Source of the DNA: JBARKJ01 sp049801375
Lineage (GTDB): Bacteria; Nitrospirota; JACRHJ01
Reading direction: 5' to 3'
DNA length: 14,875 nucleotides
Assembly (NCBI GenBank): GCA_049801375.1
Contig: JBARKJ010000039.1
Coordinates: forward strand, 1 to 14,875
Part shown: in pieces, positions 6,401 to 13,523 of the stretch
Layout of the letters: every line of letters starts with the position of its first letter
Position numbering within the stretch: the stretch's first letter is position 1
Notes under the pieces: model-generated
The model's database searches: none
What the model saw: the letters and a program-made list of their open reading frames with translations, nothing else
What the model was told of the DNA's origin: nothing
Made by a program: the position numbers and the translations under genes

Positions 6401-6456
6401 ACCGTTACCGTTCTGAAAAAAGGTAACGCCAAAAACTTTTAAATTTGTCCCGCTTT
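6401..6456 (+). repeat. Dispersed repeat, copy 2 (inverted), between porD and porA
   Basis: CGTTACC (6403-6409) and GGTAACG (6422-6428) form a 7-bp stem with a 12-nt A-rich loop, followed by CCAAAAACTTTTA. The stretch matches the reverse complement of 2182-2247, including CCAAAAACTTTTA and the GTCC-GCTTTC motif further on. In this position it lies inside an operon and could modulate the ratio of upstream to downstream subunits, for instance by stabilising the porGD mRNA end. Confidence 0.65.
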
Positions 6457-6477
6457 CGAATTAAAGGAGAATCTTAG

Positions 6478-7662
6478 ATGGCGAAGAAAGTTGCGATGAC
6501 GGGAAACGTGGCGGTGGCAAATGCCATGCGCCAGATAAACCCCGACGTATGCGCCGCGTATCCGATTACTCCCTCCACCGAAATAATGCAGCAGTTCGCC
6601 ACCTTCGTCTCGAACGGACTGGTGGACACCGAACTGGTGACGGTGGAGTCGGAGCATTCGGCGATGAGCGCTTGCATTGGGGCCGCCGCCGCGGGCGGGC
6701 GCGTGATGAACGCCACCTCCGCGAACGGCCTCGCGCTCATGTGGGAGATGCTCTACATTGCCTCAGGCAACAGGCTCCCCATAGTGCTCTCCTGCGTGAA
6801 CAGGGCTCTGTCCGCCCCCATTAACATACACTGCGACCACTCCGACTCAATGGGCGCACGCGACTCCGGCTGGATTCAGATATACGCCGAGAACGCCCAG
6901 GAGGCATATGACAATACCGTCCAGGCGCCGCGCATCGGCGAGCACCCGGACATCCACCTCCCGGTGATGTCCTGCATGGACGGGTTCATCATCTCCCACT
7001 CCATCGAGAACCTGGAGCTTCTGGAAGACCAGCAGGTGAAGGACTTCGTCGGGCCGTACAAGGGCACGATGAACCCGCTGCTCGACCTGAACCACCCGGT
7101 GACATACGGCGCGCTCCACTTGCAGGACTACTACATGGAGTCCAGAAAACAGCTCCACGAGGCGCAGAAACGGGCGAAGAACGTAGTCATAGAGGTGGGC
7201 AAGGAATACGGCAAGCTCTCCGGCAGGACGTATGGTCTTTTCGAAACCTATAAGATGGACGACGCGGAAGTGGGAGTCGTGGTGCTGAACTCCGCCGCGG
7301 GCACCGCGAAAGTCATCGTTGACGAGTTCAGGGCGAAGGGGATAAAGGCAGGCTTACTGAAGCCCAGGCTGTTCAGGCCCTTCCCCTACCTTGAGATAGC
7401 CGATGCACTCAAGGGGCTTAAAGCCCTTTGCGTGATGGACCGCGCGGACAGCTTCGGCGCGGCGGGCGGACCGCTCTTCATAGAAGTCAGGAGCGCGCTT
7501 TACGACCTCCCGAACCGGCCAGTGACGATAAACAAGATATTCGGACTGGGCGGACGCGACCTCGGCCTGGACGACATCAGGAAGGTCTATTCCGAGTTGG
7601 TGACGCTAGCAGAGAAGGGCCCGGCGAAATCACTTTACGAGTATATAACTGTAAGAGAATAA
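6478..7662 (+). CDS. porA: Pyruvate:ferredoxin oxidoreductase, alpha subunit
   Basis: A 394-residue alpha subunit of standard length. It opens MAKKVAMTGNVAVANAMRQ and carries YPITPSTEI (residues 28-36), VESEHS (56-61) and TSANGLALMWEM (80-91), all around the thiamine diphosphate and pyruvate site of the pyrimidine-binding domain. The later GLLKPRLFRPFP stretch (about 288-299) is the C-terminal domain. AAGGAG lies 8 bp before the ATG. porB follows 12 bp after the stop. Pyruvate as substrate is inferred from close resemblance of the beta subunit to PorB; other 2-oxoacids are less likely. Confidence 0.95.
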   Translation: MAKKVAMTGNVAVANAMRQINPDVCAAYPITPSTEIMQQFATFVSNGLVDTELVTVESEHSAMSACIGAAAAGGRVMNATSANGLALMWEMLYIASGNRLPIVLSCVNRALSAPINIHCDHSDSMGARDSGWIQIYAENAQEAYDNTVQAPRIGEHPDIHLPVMSCMDGFIISHSIENLELLEDQQVKDFVGPYKGTMNPLLDLNHPVTYGALHLQDYYMESRKQLHEAQKRAKNVVIEVGKEYGKLSGRTYGLFETYKMDDAEVGVVVLNSAAGTAKVIVDEFRAKGIKAGLLKPRLFRPFPYLEIADALKGLKALCVMDRADSFGAAGGPLFIEVRSALYDLPNRPVTINKIFGLGGRDLGLDDIRKVYSELVTLAEKGPAKSLYEYITVRE

Positions 7663-7674
7663 AAGGAGACGGCG

Positions 7675-8655
7675 ATGGCGGTATTAAAACTGAAAGAACT
7701 CTCAAAGAAGGCGGAGCAGCTGACCGGCGGGCACAGGATGTGCGCCGGCTGCGGGGCGCCCATCGTCGTGCGCCAGGTTTTGATGGCCATAGACGAGCCG
7801 GTGATTATCGCGAACGCGACCGGCTGCCTCGAGGTCGCCACCACGATATATCCTTATTCCGCGTGGAAGCTGCCATGGATACACAGCGCGTTCGAGAACG
7901 CGGCGGCCACCATCTCCGGAGTGGAGGCGATGTACCAGTCCCTGAAGCGCCAGGGGAAACTCCCGGTGGACCAGAAGATAAAGTTCATCGCGTTCGGCGG
8001 CGACGGCGGCACGTATGACATCGGGCTTCAGTCCCTTTCCGGGGCGCTCGAGCGCGGGCACGACTTCATGTACGTCTGCTACGACAACGGCGCGTACATG
8101 AACACCGGCATCCAGCGCAGCTCCGCGACCCCGTTCGGCGCGGACACCACCACCTCGCCTGCGGGAAAGGTAGGGCAGGGCAAGACCCAGAAGCGAAAAG
8201 ACCTGACGAAGATCGCGCTCGCCCACGGGGTGCCGTTCGTGGCGCAGGCCTCGCCGCATAACTGGAAAGACCTGATGACGAAAGTCCAGAAGGCGATGAG
8301 CATCGAAGGCCCGAAGTTCATGAACATCATCGCGCCCTGCAACAGGGGCTGGCGTACCCAGACGAACGACGCGATTGCACTCAGCAAGCTCGCCGTCAAC
8401 ACCTGTTACTGGCCGCTCTATCAGGTGGTGGAGGGCGTGGCGACGGTTACGTACAACCCCGGCAAAAACCGCAGGCCAGTCGTGGAATGGCTGAAGCCCC
8501 AAGGGCGTTTCAAGCACCTCTTCAAGCCGGAAAACGACTGGATGCTCAAGAAATTCCAGGACCTCGTGGACGAGAACTGGCGCTCGGTGGTGCAGATGCA
8601 TAACGAATCGCACCCGAATGAGCAGATAGACCCCGAAGAGGGAAAGAGCTGGTAG
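7675..8655 (+). CDS. porB: Pyruvate:ferredoxin oxidoreductase, beta subunit
   Basis: A 326-residue thiamine diphosphate-binding subunit. Cluster cysteines C23 and C26 (MCAGCGAP), C51 (NATGCLEVATTIYP) and C222 (APCNRGW) fit the four-ligand [4Fe-4S] site. GGDGGTYDIG (108-117) and YDNGAYMNTGIQRS (136-149) form the Mg-diphosphate motif. The phrase IYPYSAWKLPWIHSAFENAAA is close to what I know of PorB proteins. GGAG sits 6 bp ahead of the ATG. It is the last gene of the run and is followed by an intrinsic terminator 28 bp after the stop. Confidence 0.96.
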   Translation: MAVLKLKELSKKAEQLTGGHRMCAGCGAPIVVRQVLMAIDEPVIIANATGCLEVATTIYPYSAWKLPWIHSAFENAAATISGVEAMYQSLKRQGKLPVDQKIKFIAFGGDGGTYDIGLQSLSGALERGHDFMYVCYDNGAYMNTGIQRSSATPFGADTTTSPAGKVGQGKTQKRKDLTKIALAHGVPFVAQASPHNWKDLMTKVQKAMSIEGPKFMNIIAPCNRGWRTQTNDAIALSKLAVNTCYWPLYQVVEGVATVTYNPGKNRRPVVEWLKPQGRFKHLFKPENDWMLKKFQDLVDENWRSVVQMHNESHPNEQIDPEEGKSW

Positions 8656-8683
8656 AAACCGGCTGGCAGAGCTAAAAAAGGTT

Positions 8684-8719
8684 AAAGCCCGGAAAGAGAA
8701 ATCTTTCCGGGCTTTTTTT
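8684..8719 (+). terminator. Intrinsic terminator of the por operon
   Basis: AAAGCCCGGAAAGA (8684-8697) and TCTTTCCGGGCTTT (8702-8715) form a perfect 14-bp stem with a GAAA tetraloop, running into seven T residues (8713-8719). It closes the dnaX-to-porB run. Confidence 0.95.
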
Positions 8720-8734
8720 ATCAACAATGGAGCA

Positions 8735-8763
8735 TTGACTTTTATTAGCGATTTTGTTATATA
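8735..8763 (+). promoter_or_regulatory. Promoter of the small membrane-protein gene
   Basis: TTGACT (8735-8740) and TATATA (8758-8763) are 17 bp apart, directly after the por terminator. The expected leader is about 20 nt. Confidence 0.65.
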
Positions 8764-8790
8764 TGGGGAAATCGTTATAGGGAGGCGCCT

Positions 8791-9090
8791 ATGAAAGTAC
8801 TCTTTCTGCTCCTGTCGTCATCCGCCATATGCATAATCCTCTACGCGCTATACCTCGTAATGGACCTCCGGAAAAAGATATTGATAGGCGGCGAGGTCAA
8901 GCAGACCTGGAAGAGACTTTCCTGGATGATTATCCTGTTCGCCATAGGTTATCTGACGACGCCGTTTTTCCCATACCTGCCGGAATACGTAAAGGATGTT
9001 GTGGTGGGAGTAATATTTCTTTCCGGCGCGATTTTCGTCGTAATCGTGATTAAACTTTTCCATAAGATATACACGGAACTTGCCTTTTGA
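8791..9090 (+). CDS. Small integral membrane protein of unknown function
   Basis: A 99-residue protein I cannot assign to a family. It shows three hydrophobic segments: about residues 3-24 (LFLLLSSSAICIILYALYLVM), 44-62 (SWMIILFAIGYLTTPFF) and 70-89 (VVVGVIFLSGAIFVVIVIKL). A basic loop follows the first (DLRKKILIGGEVKQTWKR), putting that loop on the cytoplasmic side by the positive-inside rule. GGGAGG precedes the ATG at normal spacing and a good promoter lies upstream, so it is very probably expressed as a single-gene unit. It is convergent with the cupin gene, only 1 bp apart at their 3' ends. Confidence 0.78.
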   Translation: MKVLFLLLSSSAICIILYALYLVMDLRKKILIGGEVKQTWKRLSWMIILFAIGYLTTPFFPYLPEYVKDVVVGVIFLSGAIFVVIVIKLFHKIYTELAF

Positions 9091-9091
9091 T

Positions 9092-9400
9092 TTACTGATT
9101 TATAATCAGCGCCAAAACCACCATCCGCTCCCCTTCGGAGCGGAATCCGTGTTGCTCGTTCGGGCGGCAGACGACCATCTCCCCTTCCTTTAGTTTAAAT
9201 TCGCCCTCCCCGACGATAAAAGTCCCGCTGCCCTTGTACAGGAACATCATCACTTCCGCTGTCGATACGTGCCGGGGGACCGCCTGCCCCTCCTCCAGGC
9301 AGAAAAGCACGACGCGATACGCCGGGGAGTCGAAGAGCATCTTGGTGCGCGCCCGTTCCGGGTTAAACTCTATCTCCTCGTCCAGCTTTATCGGCAGCAT
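9092..9400 (-). CDS. Small single-domain cupin protein
   Basis: A 102-residue protein with the cupin beta-barrel pattern. EEGQAVPRHVSTAEVMMFLYKGSGTFIVGEGEFKLKEGEMVVCRP covers motif 1 and the inter-motif loop, and PNEQHGF is motif 2. Candidate metal ligands are H44, E49 and H84; the second histidine of the usual H-x-H is replaced by serine (S46), so metal binding may be altered. It is likely cytosolic with unknown ligand. GAGGAG lies 7 bp upstream of the ATG, and an extended -10 promoter is about 49 bp upstream. The short palindrome CTGATTTATAATCAG at its 3' end (9095-9109) may serve as a weak shared end signal with the convergent gene. Confidence 0.85.
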   Translation of the reverse strand: MLPIKLDEEIEFNPERARTKMLFDSPAYRVVLFCLEEGQAVPRHVSTAEVMMFLYKGSGTFIVGEGEFKLKEGEMVVCRPNEQHGFRSEGERMVVLALIINQ

Positions 9401-9448
9401 GCTTATCTCCTCGCTGAAGTTTGAATCGGCCTTCGATTTTCGACATTT

Positions 9449-9457
9449 ATTATACCA
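9449..9457 (-). promoter_or_regulatory. Extended -10 promoter of the cupin gene
   Basis: On the minus strand TGGTATAAT (9457-9449) gives a consensus -10 with an upstream TG, which can compensate for the poor -35 region. Immediately upstream is a C-rich/G-rich imperfect hairpin (about 9466-9491) followed by seven T in the same direction. That could stop any antisense transcript coming from the amidase side. Confidence 0.55.
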
Positions 9458-9550
9458 GAAAAAAATCCCGCCGCTTAAATTCCGGACGGGGGTTTATTTT
9501 CTCTTAAAAAAGATGAAATAACCGCGCATTTATGTTAAATTTACTCATCC

Positions 9551-10606
9551 ATGAACTTATCACCAATGAAATTATTTGCGTTCCTGCTGTTTATTTTGGC
9601 GGCTTCTGTTGCCCTCGGCCAGGAAGGGGGTCAGGTAGAAGTAAAATACCTGGGCGCGAAAAGCTATTACGCCTTTACGCGGGTGGCCTTCGATACCGGG
9701 GGAGAGAGGCCGGAAGGGTTTAAGATTAACTACGACCCCATACAGAGACAGGTGGTCCTGTACCCGGAATCCGGGACGCTCTCGCTTTCCTTCGCCCCGG
9801 TCACGCCAGTCAGCGATATTGTCCGGGAGGTGAATTTCACCGAGGGCGAGGGGCCGCCGGGTATTGTGATAAGCCTGTCGCCTGTCGCGGCGCTGGGGTA
9901 CAGGGTATCGTACCTGAGCGAGCCGGGCAGGATCGTGCTGGACTTCTATGACAAGGGGAAGAGCCAGGATGCCGGGTTCCTGCCGCTTGTCAGGCCGGTG
10001 CGGACGGTGGCTATAGACCCGGGCCACGGCGGACGGTCCTTCGGCAGCTCGAAAATGGAGGGCATGTCCGAGAAGGAACTTGCGATGGACGTGGCGCTAA
10101 GGTTGAGAAATGCACTGACGGCGAGAGGGTTCAGGGTGGTTATGACCAGAGAGGGCGATGCGGAGGTAAGTCCCGCGGACCGCGCGGGGACGGCGAACGC
10201 GGCAAAGGCGGACGTGTTCATCTCCATCCACGCCTCAGGCTCGTACGGTAGAAAAGGGATGGGCCAGGCATTTTATACGCTGGATGCCGGGGATTTGAAC
10301 AGTGAAGGCAAAACGAAGGTGCCGTTGGTATGGCCAGAGCAGAATGCGCCTTATCTGCCGGACAGCCTGCGGCTGGCTAAGGCGTTGATTGCGGATATGG
10401 GAGCCGAAAAAGGGCTTCAGCCCGCGCTTCATGAGGTAAGGCTTTCGGGTTTCGACGGGCTGGCGATGCCCGCCGTTATGGCGGAGCTTGGGGACCTTGA
10501 CGACCCGGACCAGGCCCAGCAATTTTCGGACGAGGCATACAGGGATAAGATAGCGGCAAAGATGGCTCACGGCATAGAGGATTTCGCCAGGGGGGTGGTC
10601 CATTGA
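9551..10606 (+). CDS. N-acetylmuramoyl-L-alanine amidase with AMIN domain
   Basis: A 351-residue periplasmic peptidoglycan hydrolase of the Amidase_3 (AmiA/B/C) family; it cleaves the bond between MurNAc and the stem peptide. A signal peptide spans about residues 1-23 (KLFAFLLFILAASVALG). An AMIN-like beta-domain (about 28-135) probably targets peptidoglycan or the division site. The catalytic domain starts at VAIDPGHGG; zinc ligands are H159, E174 (in MSEKELA) and H227 (in SIHAS), and the catalytic glutamate is E312 in MAELGDL, where relatives usually have ELGF-SN. No ribosome-binding site precedes this ATG or the in-frame ATG at 9566 (MKLFAFLL), so the start is uncertain between them. The next gene overlaps its stop. 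Confidence 0.93.
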   Translation: MNLSPMKLFAFLLFILAASVALGQEGGQVEVKYLGAKSYYAFTRVAFDTGGERPEGFKINYDPIQRQVVLYPESGTLSLSFAPVTPVSDIVREVNFTEGEGPPGIVISLSPVAALGYRVSYLSEPGRIVLDFYDKGKSQDAGFLPLVRPVRTVAIDPGHGGRSFGSSKMEGMSEKELAMDVALRLRNALTARGFRVVMTREGDAEVSPADRAGTANAAKADVFISIHASGSYGRKGMGQAFYTLDAGDLNSEGKTKVPLVWPEQNAPYLPDSLRLAKALIADMGAEKGLQPALHEVRLSGFDGLAMPAVMAELGDLDDPDQAQQFSDEAYRDKIAAKMAHGIEDFARGVVH

Positions 10607-11208
10607 AAGAAAGGGTGAAGCACGACGGGGCCGTATGGCCCTGGATAGTGGGTGCGGCCATTCTCGCGTCGGCGCTCTCCGTGGGGACGTATTATTTCTT
10701 CCAGCTGACGAGCCAGCCGCCGAAACCCGTGGTCCCTGCCGCGCCTGCCTTCAAGGAAGTCACGGGCATACAGGGCGCGAAGATTACATTGAAGATCTAT
10801 TTCCCGACGAGCGACGACAAGGGTCTTTCATCCGAGGAGAGAACGGTTGCCGAATCGACGGACGAATCCCAGGAGGTAAAGGGGCTTGTCACGGAACTGA
10901 TACGCGGGCCCCTTTCCCCTGAACTCACCCCCGCGTTGCCTGCCGAGACACGGGTTAAGAGCGTGTTCATAGACCCGGCCACCGGCACGGCTTACATAGA
11001 TTTCTCGCGCGAGGTGCAGACGCAGTTCCCCGGCGGCGCGTGGACGGAGACGCTGGCGATTTATTCCATCGTCAATACTCTGACCGAGGACTTCCCGGAT
11101 ATCAAACAGGTACAGATCCTTGTCGAAGGCAGCGTGCCGGAATCCCTGGCCGGGCATATAGACACCACGCGGTCTTTCGCGCCAAGGACTGCGTTGGATA
11201 AAGATTGA
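10603..11208 (+). CDS. Membrane-anchored GerMN-domain protein
   Basis: The gene starts with TTG at 10603, overlapping the amidase TGA; a GGGGGTGG tract just upstream supports this start. The 201-residue product has one membrane anchor (about 11-33, VWPWIVGAAILASALSVGTYYFF), a Pro-rich linker, then a GerMN domain (about 60-176). Family features are ITLKIYFPTSDD, VKGLVTELIRGP, VKSVFIDPATGTAYIDFS and IYSIVNTLTEDFPDIKQVQILVEG. GerM in Bacillus supports sporulation and germination, but here the setting between an amidase and murI, with no sign of sporulation genes, points to a periplasmic cell-wall role. The exact function is unknown. Confidence 0.88.
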   Translation: MKERVKHDGAVWPWIVGAAILASALSVGTYYFFQLTSQPPKPVVPAAPAFKEVTGIQGAKITLKIYFPTSDDKGLSSEERTVAESTDESQEVKGLVTELIRGPLSPELTPALPAETRVKSVFIDPATGTAYIDFSREVQTQFPGGAWTETLAIYSIVNTLTEDFPDIKQVQILVEGSVPESLAGHIDTTRSFAPRTALDKD

Positions 11209-12008
11209 TGAAAGCTTCCAACCCCATCGGCATATTCGACTCCGGCATCGGCGGCTTGACCGTCCTTAAGGAGATACGCTACCATATTCCGGGCGAGAAC
11301 CTTATCTACTTCGGCGACACCGCGCGCGTGCCGTACGGCATAAAGTCCGCCGAGACGGTGCGCCGCTTCTCGAAGGAAATAGCGGATTACCTTGTCCGGC
11401 TGGACATTAAGATGCTGGTCGTCGCCTGCAACACCGCGACCGCAGCCGCGCTGAACATGCTTCGGGAGAGCCTGCCCATCCCGGTGGTCGGCGTGCTGAT
11501 GCCCGGCGCATATGCCGCGTCACGCGCCACGAAGACCGGCAGGGTCGGCGTCATCGGCACCGAGTCCACCGTAGCCTCCGGCGCTTATGAACGCCTCATC
11601 CGCAACATCCGCCCCGGCACGGAGATATTCGCCGCGCCATGCCCCCTTTTCGTGCCGCTGGTGGAGGAGGGGAGGCTGACAGGCGAGATAACCGCGCTGG
11701 TCGCGAAGGAATATCTCTCGCCCCTGAAGGACAAGGATATCGACACCCTGGTTCTGGGTTGCACGCACTACCCGCTTCTAAAGCCGGTGATAGGCGAAGT
11801 GATGGGGGACAAGGCTACGTTAATCGACTCCGCGCACGAAACGGCGCAGGAGGTGAGGCGGGTACTCGGCAAGCATGGCTTAGAGAACGGCCCCGGCGGC
11901 GACGGCTACATAAGGTACTTTGTAACCGACGCGCCGGAGCGTTTCAAAGCGGTCGGCGAACGCTTCCTGGGATACGATATCCCGGAAGTGGAGAAGGCCG
12001 AGTTATAA
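11208..12008 (+). CDS. murI: Glutamate racemase
   Basis: A 266-residue cofactor-independent racemase that makes D-glutamate for peptidoglycan. FDSGIGGLTVLKEI puts the Asp-Ser pair at 11-12. The two catalytic cysteines are C74 (VVACNTATA) and C185 (LGCTHYPLL). I chose the ATG at 11208, which overlaps the preceding TGA by one base, over a TTG one codon upstream. Coupling to the GerMN gene compensates for the lack of a clear ribosome-binding site. It is the last gene of a three-gene cell-wall unit and converges on the secreted-protein gene 7 bp away. Confidence 0.95.
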   Translation: MKASNPIGIFDSGIGGLTVLKEIRYHIPGENLIYFGDTARVPYGIKSAETVRRFSKEIADYLVRLDIKMLVVACNTATAAALNMLRESLPIPVVGVLMPGAYAASRATKTGRVGVIGTESTVASGAYERLIRNIRPGTEIFAAPCPLFVPLVEEGRLTGEITALVAKEYLSPLKDKDIDTLVLGCTHYPLLKPVIGEVMGDKATLIDSAHETAQEVRRVLGKHGLENGPGGDGYIRYFVTDAPERFKAVGERFLGYDIPEVEKAEL

Positions 12009-12015
12009 CTGCCGT

Positions 12016-12411
12016 TTAGTCCCGGTCGTGACCGCGGCCACGTCCATGACCGCGCCCTCTGTCGCCGCGCCAGCCTCTGTGCCTGCCCATGTCATGCCTG
12101 GCGGGCCTCCACCTGCCGCCTTCGAGATAGAAGTGCCTGCCGTCATTCACGAAGCCCTGCCTGCGGTCGTAATGCGGATGGCGGAACCTGTCGTAGTAGA
12201 ACCACGACCCCCTGTCCCCGTCCCAGTACCAGTACGACGGTCCTATCACGACTCCCGGCGGGGGCGGCGGCATTACCGCGACCGGTCCGGGCGGCGGCGG
12301 CACGGGCACCGGGATGGGTGGCGGGGTGATGAAAACGTTTACTCCTGCGAATACCGGGACTGCCGAAAATACGGCCGCAATGGCGGCCGCAACTACCAGA
12401 TGCTTCTTCAT
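12016..12411 (-). CDS. Secreted Pro-rich/Arg-Gly-His-rich protein of unknown function
   Basis: The likely start is the ATG at 12411, preceded by AGGAGG at 7 bp; an open frame continues upstream but lacks any start signal. The 131-residue product has a classic signal peptide (MKKHLVVAAAIAAVFSAVPVFAG). Next is a proline run of PVPVPPPPGP and MPPPPPG type (about 31-54), then an aromatic section rich in Tyr and Trp (IGPSYWYWDGDRGSWFYYDRFRHPHYDRR). The tail is made almost only of Arg, Gly, His and Asp. Such small envelope proteins are frequent in environmental Gram-negative genomes, but I cannot name a function. The cationic tail could bind nucleic acid, lipopolysaccharide or metals. It is divergent from the duplicated heat-shock promoter. 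Confidence 0.8.
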   Translation of the reverse strand: MKKHLVVAAAIAAVFSAVPVFAGVNVFITPPPIPVPVPPPPGPVAVMPPPPPGVVIGPSYWYWDGDRGSWFYYDRFRHPHYDRRQGFVNDGRHFYLEGGRWRPARHDMGRHRGWRGDRGRGHGRGRGHDRD

Positions 12412-12494
12412 TCGTACACCTCCTGTTGAGAACGGCAAAATCCTGTTACTATTCAAGACGGAAATAACGCGGAAAAGGTTTAACGATTCATGCA

Positions 12495-12523
12495 ATTATA
12501 TTGGAATATTTAAAAAATGATAA
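12495..12523 (-). promoter_or_regulatory. Promoter of the secreted-protein gene
   Basis: On the minus strand TTATCA (12523-12518) and TATAAT (12500-12495) are 17 bp apart. The region overlaps the outer end of repeat copy 1, whose own promoter points the other way 20 bp further right. Confidence 0.5.
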
Positions 12524-12670
12524 TAATATTAATAGTTTACGGTTTGACATTTCCCGGAAACGAGCTATAACCATTAGATGGGAGAAGAGTAGGTGGGGTT
12601 AAATTCCCTTAATAAATATCGGCTTTTTCCAGGACGTCGCGAAGTTCCAGGATATCGGTTTATGGAGGTG
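12509..12670 (+). repeat. Direct repeat copy 1: promoter and leader of hsp20 type
   Basis: This 162-bp segment matches 13524-13687 with, by my count, 11 substitutions and one 2-nt gap. The core from ACGGTTTGACA to CTATAA and a run of about 60 bp in the leader are identical, while differences cluster at the outer end, after the -10, and between the leader hairpins. The match stops right after TATGGAGGTG, where the crotonase cassette begins. Confidence 0.93.
12544..12571 (+). promoter_or_regulatory. Promoter in repeat copy 1, upstream of the crotonase gene
   Basis: TTGACA (12544-12549) and TATAAC (12566-12571) are 16 bp apart. The spacer begins with the palindrome TTTCCCGGAAA (12550-12560). 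Relative to copy 2 the last base of the -10 is changed from the consensus T to C, so this copy may be somewhat weaker. The expected leader is about 117 nt to the ATG at 12695. Confidence 0.75.
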
Positions 12671-12694
12671 GTCCCACACAGAGAGGAGAATACG

Positions 12695-13498
12695 ATGCAA
12701 GTTCAGAGTGACTATTTCAATGCTTATCAAAACCTAAAGCTGACACGAGATAACAAAGGCGTACTGGTTGCTGAATTTCACACCAACGGCGGGCCGTTCA
12801 TTATGACCGCGCAATCTCACACGGAATTTGTCGATGCCTTCTACCGGATTTCGCAAGATCGAGCGAACAAGATCGTAATCCTTACGGGCGCCGGTGGGGA
12901 CTTCATTACCGACGTCGCTTGGTCATCTTTTGGCGACGTCGCCGATCCCAGCGTGTGGAGTCAAGTTCATGATGAAGGCGTTCAGGTTTTGGAAAATATA
13001 GCCAACATACGCGTGCCGGTCATCGCGGCTATCGAGGGACGTGCCCACGTGCACTCCGACTACGCGCTACTTGCCAGTGTAATTGTGGCGGCGGATGGTG
13101 CGACCTTCCAGGATGTGGCCCACTTCTCCGCGGGCGTTGCGCCCGGCGACGGAATCTTTACCACCTGGAGCTATCGCGCTGGTGCGGGACGAGCGGAGGC
13201 GTTCCTGCTGAACCCACAGCCGCTGACAGCGTGTAGCGCACACGAATGGGGAGTGGTTGCCGAAGTTGTGCCGAACGGCAAGGCGCTCAGCCGGGCGCGG
13301 GAATTGGCCGAGCTGTACCTGAAGGCTCCGGAAGTGACACGCCGCAACACCCGCGTGCATTTCATCCAGCCCTTGAAGGAACGCATCGTGCGAGAAGTTG
13401 GCTACGGACTGTCGCTGGAAGGAGCGTCGTCTGCTGCTCTCGTGAAATCAATGCAAGCCAAGAGTGAACCTGTCGCTCGGAAAGGAAAAGCCGCATGA
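12695..13498 (+). CDS. Crotonase-superfamily hydrolase, 6-oxocamphor hydrolase-like
   Basis: A 267-residue enoyl-CoA hydratase/isomerase-fold protein. The ATG at 12695 has AGGAG 6 bp upstream; an in-frame ATG at 12662 overlaps the repeat and lacks a ribosome-binding site. Fold landmarks are VAEFHTNGGPF, NKIVILTGAGGDF, VPVIAAIEGRAHVHSDYALLA and the HFSAGVAPGDG segment. H120, H143 and D152 have the same 23- and 9-residue spacing as the catalytic H122, H145 and D154 I recall for 6-oxocamphor hydrolase, a retro-Claisen beta-diketone hydrolase. The CoA-hydratase glutamates are not obvious. The substrate is therefore probably a diketone or similar rather than an enoyl-CoA, but this is inference. 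Codon choice (more GAT, CAA, CGA and TCG) differs from neighbouring genes, and the gene sits between two promoter copies: likely horizontal gain. Confidence 0.85.
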   Translation: MQVQSDYFNAYQNLKLTRDNKGVLVAEFHTNGGPFIMTAQSHTEFVDAFYRISQDRANKIVILTGAGGDFITDVAWSSFGDVADPSVWSQVHDEGVQVLENIANIRVPVIAAIEGRAHVHSDYALLASVIVAADGATFQDVAHFSAGVAPGDGIFTTWSYRAGAGRAEAFLLNPQPLTACSAHEWGVVAEVVPNGKALSRARELAELYLKAPEVTRRNTRVHFIQPLKERIVREVGYGLSLEGASSAALVKSMQAKSEPVARKGKAA

Positions 13499-13523
13499 AG
13501 AACACCGAAAACACCGTGGAATG

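Noticed and set aside
7702..8727. 341-codon open frame on the minus strand
   Set aside because: It is antisense to porB and extends through the por terminator; its Val/Arg/His-rich translation is typical of a shadow of a GC-rich gene.
9095..9109. Palindrome CTGATTTATAATCAG as an intrinsic terminator
   Set aside because: The stem is short and AT-rich and lacks a T run of useful length on either strand; it is noted only as a possible weak end signal.
12412..12495. Upstream extension of the secreted-protein gene to 159 residues
   Set aside because: It would bury the signal peptide behind 28 residues and ignore the AGGAGG placed 7 bp before the ATG at 12411.
12593..12694. Upstream extension of the crotonase gene to 301 residues
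   Set aside because: The extra 34 codons lie within the duplicated leader, which has no coding role before hsp20; the ATG at 12695 has a proper ribosome-binding site.
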